A stretch of 54,885 nucleotides of DNA from Sulfurimonas sp. (GTDB taxonomy: Bacteria > Campylobacterota > Campylobacteria > Campylobacterales > Sulfurimonadaceae). The stretch is from the NCBI RefSeq assembly GCF_016744025.1, contig NZ_JADGFC010000006.1, forward strand, positions 1-54,885, written 5' to 3'. The notes beneath the pieces were generated by a model. The model did not search any database. It was not told where the DNA came from and saw only the letters and a program-made list of their open reading frames with translations. Position numbers and translations under genes: made by a program. Below are positions 49,916 through 54,885 of the stretch, one piece after another. Position 1 is the stretch's first letter, and each line of letters starts with the position of its first letter.

Positions 49916-50424
49916 TTGCAGTTTGCTCCAATTGAAACATTAAAATCTTTTGAATATGTAAAAGGTTCAATGATTATTTTAAATTCTCGTATCTCACCAA
50001 TTGCTATGTCTTGTTCTAAAATCGACATTTTTGCAAATGTTTTAAAAGAATATAAATAGTTCTTTAACTCATTTTTACTTACTTTATTAGCACTTGCAGT
50101 TATTTTACAAGTCTTGAAAAATCGTTTAGAAGTATTTGTAACTTTACCTTTGACTACTACAGCCTGTGTAAAATTTAACTTTTTTTTACTTGTTAATTCT
50201 GTGGTATTTTTAAATACATATTCATGCATCTTTATGTAACCAAGTGTTGGCCCTACGATAAGAATACTAAATGATAAAAGTATGAGAAGGATAGCTAATG
50301 CAGTCTTTTTTCTAAGTAATATACCTGAGATTATAAAGAGGATAAAGATAACAAATACACTGCCAAAAAGAATATAGTCATATACAATCAATTCATTTAT
50401 AAAGGCAGTTATTTTTGCTTTCAT
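49912..50424 (-). CDS. DUF2393-like membrane protein, tandem paralogue
   Basis: TMs plus VVKGKVTNTSKRFFKTCKITASANK; overlaps 49367-49915. Confidence 0.6.
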   Translation of the reverse strand: MKAKITAFINELIVYDYILFGSVFVIFILFIISGILLRKKTALAILLILLSFSILIVGPTLGYIKMHEYVFKNTTELTSKKKLNFTQAVVVKGKVTNTSKRFFKTCKITASANKVSKNELKNYLYSFKTFAKMSILEQDIAIGEIREFKIIIEPFTYSKDFNVSIGANCK

Positions 50425-50428
50425 TTAT

Positions 50429-51115
50429 CTACTTATCTCTTGAATTTTTCTCAGCTATTCCACTCATATCAAATCTGCGAGCAAGCTCTTGTTTAATACG
50501 ATCAGGAGAAATATTTTTAACAGCTAATGCAACAAGCATATGGTAAGTAAGATCAGCAGCTTCATATACCATCTCATCTTCATCATCATCTTTATATGCA
50601 AAACTAAACTCACCGGCTTCTTCTACAACTTTTTTCAAAATTGTATTGTCACCCTTACTCATTAGTTTAGCTGTCCAAGATGTCTCAGCATCAGCATTTT
50701 TACGCTCTTGAATAATATGATAAAGTGTATCAATTACTCCATAAAGAGCCTCTGAACTAACTTCTACTTCAGAGTTAGCTTCTCCTGATTCTAGCTCAGT
50801 AAAGAAACACGAACGACGTCCTGTATGACAGGCAACACCCTCCTGAGTAACTTTTATAAGAAGGGTGTCATTATCACAGTCAATATTAAAAGAGTGTATG
50901 TTTTGAATATGTCCACTGCTCTCACCCTTTTTCCAGATGCGTTGTTTGCTTCTTGAAAAATAGTGAGCAATATGTGTTGATAAAGAAAGTTCTAATGCTT
51001 CTTTATTCATATAAGCCATCATAAGAACTTCATTGTTCGCATTGTCTTGAACAATAACAGGCAAAAGATCACTCTTTTGCCAATCTACTCTATTTAAGAC
51101 TTTTTCTATACTCAT
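50429..51115 (-). CDS. hisIE: Bifunctional phosphoribosyl-AMP cyclohydrolase/phosphoribosyl-ATP pyrophosphatase
   Basis: VLMMAYMNKEALELS; CHTGRRSCFF; KKVVEEAGEFSFA. Confidence 0.96.
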   Translation of the reverse strand: MSIEKVLNRVDWQKSDLLPVIVQDNANNEVLMMAYMNKEALELSLSTHIAHYFSRSKQRIWKKGESSGHIQNIHSFNIDCDNDTLLIKVTQEGVACHTGRRSCFFTELESGEANSEVEVSSEALYGVIDTLYHIIQERKNADAETSWTAKLMSKGDNTILKKVVEEAGEFSFAYKDDDEDEMVYEAADLTYHMLVALAVKNISPDRIKQELARRFDMSGIAEKNSRDK

Positions 51116-52200
51116 TATTGTGCCGTAGTTCTTTGTTTAACATTTTTAGTATCAACCCAAATATTTGGAGTTGAACCACCAGGTGTTAAGAATATCTTTG
51201 CATCTTTATTCACTTGAAGTGCTTCATTAAACTTACCTTGAACTTTTAGTTGCTCTAATTGTAAAAGTCTTGGAGTTAGTGATTGAGCAATAATCTTATT
51301 TGCTTTTGCATTTGCAGCAGCTTCAATTGTTATTGCATCTGCTATACCTTGAGACTCAATTCTCTTCTTTTGCGCAATACCCTGTGCTTCTGCAGCAAGC
51401 TTAAGTGCCTCTTGTTTTACACGTTGCACATCTTGTTCTGCTTTTTGAACTTCTTGTTTAGCAATTTGGACACGCTCGATTTGCTCTTTTACTTTCGTAG
51501 GAAGAACGATATCACGAAGTTGCACTGACTGTAAAATAGCCGGAGAATTTTCTTGTTCCATTACACTTTTACGTATTCCAGCTTCTATTTCTGTACCTAA
51601 ATTATTTCTCATTTGAGTAAGAGCTTCAGCATCATATTTACCTATTACATTACGAACAACATCACGAACAACAGGGTTAATTATTTTATCTTCCCAAGAG
51701 AAGCCCCAGTTTGAAATTGTCTGTGCTGCAAACTGAGAATTTAGTCTGTACTGTACAGTTAATTCAATAGAAACAGGAAGTGAACGTTTATCAAGTACTG
51801 TAACTGCAGGCTTAGAAACTATTCCCGATGTGTTAGAGTTTGCCTCTATACGAGATGCATAGTTAATAATACGAATTTTCGTATCAACAACATAAACTTT
51901 TTGAATTACTGGTAGAATAAAGTGTAGACCAGGTAAAAGTGCTTGATCTTGATACTTACCATTTGTACTTAAAATACCACGTTCACCCTCTTGAATAATT
52001 GTAAATGGTTTTGCTAAGATTAGCATTACTACTACAGCTACTATAAAGTAAACTATTCCAGCTTTACCACCACCAAAATTTAAATCTATCTTTGGCATTT
52101 GTGGACCACCACCTCCGCCTGAACCGCCAGTAGATTTTTTACCAAATCCACCATTTTCACTTTTTTTCTTGTTAAAATAATCATTCATATCTGATGCCAT
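51115..52200 (-). CDS. SPFH/Band 7 (prohibitin/HflK-like) protein
   Basis: Gly-rich N-terminus, TM, IIQEGERGILSTNGKYQDQALLPGLHFILPVIQKVYVVDTKIRI. Confidence 0.9.
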   Translation of the reverse strand: MASDMNDYFNKKKSENGGFGKKSTGGSGGGGGPQMPKIDLNFGGGKAGIVYFIVAVVVMLILAKPFTIIQEGERGILSTNGKYQDQALLPGLHFILPVIQKVYVVDTKIRIINYASRIEANSNTSGIVSKPAVTVLDKRSLPVSIELTVQYRLNSQFAAQTISNWGFSWEDKIINPVVRDVVRNVIGKYDAEALTQMRNNLGTEIEAGIRKSVMEQENSPAILQSVQLRDIVLPTKVKEQIERVQIAKQEVQKAEQDVQRVKQEALKLAAEAQGIAQKKRIESQGIADAITIEAAANAKANKIIAQSLTPRLLQLEQLKVQGKFNEALQVNKDAKIFLTPGGSTPNIWVDTKNVKQRTTAQ

Positions 52201-52228
52201 TAAAATTCCTTTATTTTGTAATTTATTT

Positions 52229-53161
52229 TTAATCTATATACGTTAAATAGTGCTCATACTGTTTGTTACGACCAAAAACAATATCAAAATAAGTTGACTG
52301 AATTTTCTCAGTCATCTCACCACGAGAAGCACAACCAATTTCTCTAGCATCAACCATTGCAACAGGTGTTATTTCTGCAGCTGTTCCTGTTAAAAATGCT
52401 TCATCCGCAACATAAACTTCTTCTCTAGTAATACGACGACGACTAACCTTGATACCAAAGTTTTCTGCCATCTCAATAACCATCTTTTGAGTTATAGATG
52501 CTAAAGAGTTGTCATTTGGAGGAGTAATTAACTCTCCATTTTTAACCATGAAAAAACATGCTCCACTTGCTTCTGCCACATAACCTTGGTCATCTAAAAG
52601 AAGAGCTTCATCATAACCACAATCAACAGCTTCATATTTAGCCATTTGAGAGTTTAAGTAATTTGCAGATGCCTTTGCCTTACCCATATTTGAAGTATTT
52701 GCAGGTCTAGTCATAGAAGCTATCTTAAGCTTTATACCTTTTTCAAGACCTTCTTCACCAAGATAAGCGCCCCATTCCCAAGCTGACATTACAGTCTCAA
52801 CTGGAGCGTCTTTATGATAAACTCCCATAACACCGTAACCTAAAAATGCAAAAGGACGAAGATATACATTGTCCCCTGTGAATTCATTTTTTCTAACTAA
52901 ATCAATTTGTGCTTGATTCATTTCCTCAACTGAGTATGGGATATCAATAAGAGTCATTTTAGCAGACTCTTTTAATCTTTTTGTATGCTCATCTAGGCGA
53001 AAAATCGCATAACCTTTTTCAGTTTTATAAGCTTTAGTACCTTCTATTACACCATTACCATAGTGTAAGGTGTGTGATAGTACATGAATCTTGGCATCTT
53101 CCCAAGCTACAAATTTTCCATTCATCCAAATATATTTGGCTGCGTCCATTGAAATCTCCAA
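52229..53161 (-). CDS. ilvE: Branched-chain amino acid aminotransferase
   Basis: YIWMNGKFVAWEDAKIHVLSHTLHYGNGVIEGTKAY; EAFLTGTAAEITPV. Confidence 0.96.
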   Translation of the reverse strand: MEISMDAAKYIWMNGKFVAWEDAKIHVLSHTLHYGNGVIEGTKAYKTEKGYAIFRLDEHTKRLKESAKMTLIDIPYSVEEMNQAQIDLVRKNEFTGDNVYLRPFAFLGYGVMGVYHKDAPVETVMSAWEWGAYLGEEGLEKGIKLKIASMTRPANTSNMGKAKASANYLNSQMAKYEAVDCGYDEALLLDDQGYVAEASGACFFMVKNGELITPPNDNSLASITQKMVIEMAENFGIKVSRRRITREEVYVADEAFLTGTAAEITPVAMVDAREIGCASRGEMTEKIQSTYFDIVFGRNKQYEHYLTYID

Positions 53162-53258
53162 TAATTATGACTTTATAAATTCCTGATATTCTATCCAAAA
53201 TGCTGTTTATTATATATTAAGAGCTATATATAAGTGATTTTAAGTACTTTTAATTATA

Positions 53259-54650
53259 ATGTCGTTTATAATTTTTTTAAATAAAAGGAAACTTTTGTCA
53301 GCTATAGAAAATAAAGCAATGGAAGATATACTAGAAGCGAGAGAATCAATCATTTCTGCAGAAGAAGCAGAGGAACTTGCAAGTCAAGAAAAAATCCTAA
53401 AATTCAACGAAGAAGTTGAAGAAAAAAAATCTTTTATTGACTCTAAGCATATTAAAGAACCTCTCATTAAAGAGCAAATATCTCAAACACATGTTTATGC
53501 TAAATATGAAGATGTAGATAAAGATCAACTTCAGCGTGATTTAGAAGAGATTAAAGCTAACCTTGGGCCAGTGGGTGAAGAAGATTACCAGCATCTATTA
53601 AAACTAGAGAGATGGGGAAGAGGAGCAACTCTTAGCGGCTTCTTTATGATTTATGTAATTACTGCATTGGAAGTTTCTATAGGCTTGAGCACTTTTGGCT
53701 TTTGGACACTTGGAATTATTGCAGCTGTATTAATTGGTGTTGGAAACGTTGGTAGATGGGCAAATGTAACTCACCCTATTTTACATGGTGCTTATGATAA
53801 GGTTCCTAATATTCCTAAACAATACACAAAATCAGGTTATGCAAGAGGTAACAACAGATATATTCACTGGCTTGATTGGATTAAACCTGAAGCATGGGAG
53901 TATGAGCATAATATAATGCATCACTACCATTTAGGTGAAGATGAGGATCCGGATAATGTTGAGAAAAACCTTCAATGGTTAATACAATCCAATATTCCAA
54001 TGTGGTTAAGAAGAGTGATAGTATATGCTTTTGCAGCAGTTTGGAAACCAGTTTATTATGCTCCAAATACATTAAGAATTTTAGAAAATAAAGAGCGTAG
54101 AAAAAAGAGACTTCCTGAGATTACTAAATATCAACTTTCACCATTTTCTGTAAATGGTGAACAACTATGGAAAGATTTTTATATGCCTTATTTTGTTGTT
54201 AAATTTATTATATTACCACTTTTATTTTTACCACTTGGAACAAGTGCTGTTTTTAGTGCTTTTATTATTATTATTATGGCTGAAGTTTATGCAAATCTTC
54301 ATTCATTTTTAGTAATAGTACCAAACCACTCTGCTGAAGATATTTACCAATTTAGTGAACCTCATAAATCTCAAGGTGAGTTTTATCTAAGACAAATTAT
54401 GGGTAGTGTTAACTACAATACTGGAACAGATCTAATTGACTTTTCACATGGTTTTTTAAACTATCAGATAGAGCATCACCTTTTTCCAAATACACCTCAG
54501 AGTTTTCAGCAAAAAATGCAGCCTCTTGTAAAAGAAGTTTGTAAAAAGCATAACATTGAGTATAGACAAGAAAGTGTATTTAAAAGAATAGCTATGACTA
54601 TTGATTTAATGGTTGGAAAGACTAAAGTTCTTAGAGTAGATGGTGTTTAA
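53259..54650 (+). CDS. Fatty acid desaturase-family membrane protein (TTG at LSAIENK may be the true start)
   Basis: Histidine boxes HPILHGAYD, EHNIMHHYHLGED and QIEHHLFP. Confidence 0.88.
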   Translation: MSFIIFLNKRKLLSAIENKAMEDILEARESIISAEEAEELASQEKILKFNEEVEEKKSFIDSKHIKEPLIKEQISQTHVYAKYEDVDKDQLQRDLEEIKANLGPVGEEDYQHLLKLERWGRGATLSGFFMIYVITALEVSIGLSTFGFWTLGIIAAVLIGVGNVGRWANVTHPILHGAYDKVPNIPKQYTKSGYARGNNRYIHWLDWIKPEAWEYEHNIMHHYHLGEDEDPDNVEKNLQWLIQSNIPMWLRRVIVYAFAAVWKPVYYAPNTLRILENKERRKKRLPEITKYQLSPFSVNGEQLWKDFYMPYFVVKFIILPLLFLPLGTSAVFSAFIIIIMAEVYANLHSFLVIVPNHSAEDIYQFSEPHKSQGEFYLRQIMGSVNYNTGTDLIDFSHGFLNYQIEHHLFPNTPQSFQQKMQPLVKEVCKKHNIEYRQESVFKRIAMTIDLMVGKTKVLRVDGV

Positions 54651-54772
54651 TCTCTTTTAAAAAAACTATAAGCATCCTTACCACTTGACTTAGCTCTATA
54701 CATAGCAATATCTGCATAGTGAATTAACACTTCACTATTTGTAGAGTTAGCTGGTGATAGAGAGATGCGACT
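54647..54772 (-). pseudogene. C-terminal remnant of a GGDEF-domain diguanylate cyclase
   Basis: Minus-strand reading ...ISLSPANSTNSEVLIHYADIAMYRAKSSGKDAYSFFKRD*; in-frame stop immediately upstream. Confidence 0.75.
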
Positions 54773-54785
54773 TAATTAAAAATAT

Positions 54786-54796
54786 GGGGGGGGGGG
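54786..54796 (+). repeat. Homopolymeric G tract, 11 nt
   Basis: aatat-GGGGGGGGGGG-tttg read directly. Confidence 0.95.
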
Positions 54797-54885
54797 TTTG
54801 AAAACCCTTGCAAACTTCTGTATATTGGTAAGAAACCAAGGTATTTCTATAATGGATTATAAAAAAGCTCTAAAAACTGTCCAAA

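Noticed and set aside
1-54885. CRISPR array, tRNA or rRNA genes
   Set aside because: No regularly spaced repeats, and no tRNA cloverleaf or rRNA sequence recognised on reading; a tRNAscan/CRISPR finder run would be decisive.

Overview
This AT-rich window has the gene content and synteny of a Campylobacterota chromosome, most like Sulfurimonas or a relative (lineage is inferred from gene families, not searched). It carries about 45 supported CDS. Left to right: (i) a TorA-like molybdenum reductase with a monohaem cytochrome c, response regulator, orphan family-5 solute-binding protein and partial histidine kinase, divergent from a porin; (ii) a DUF234-type protein, J-domain protein, chemoreceptor, CN-hydrolase and PpiC; (iii) a solitary HEPN/Toprim-like protein; (iv) a GMC oxidoreductase pair and a REC-REC-HD-GYP protein; (v) a mod operon (modE-modA-mop-modB ... 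modC) interrupted by a frameshifted RhuM-Fic gene, an apparent ATPase N-terminal stub, a decayed second copy of the modB 3' end and a DUF2971-type gene; (vi) AMMECR1/MEMO, an antiporter, a hemerythrin-GGDEF-EAL-CZB protein, recD-like, glyQ, purE, U32 and a CheZ-like gene; (vii) FecR plus a CHASE2-cyclase (frameshifted), globin, trxA/trxB, dapB, purF, hisIE, SPFH, ilvE and a desaturase; (viii) a truncated GGDEF remnant abutting a G11 tract at the right edge. The most notable items are a 22-bp motif duplicated in mirror orientation between the reductase and porin genes, containing ACTTATT-N4-ACTTATT at 11-bp spacing; a 25-bp near-perfect dyad enclosing a 12-codon ORF with a strong Shine-Dalgarno; the accessory insertion in the mod operon with a second modB tail; and the poly-G tract. 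No tRNA, rRNA or CRISPR array was recognised. All family calls come from reading the translations; no database search was run.
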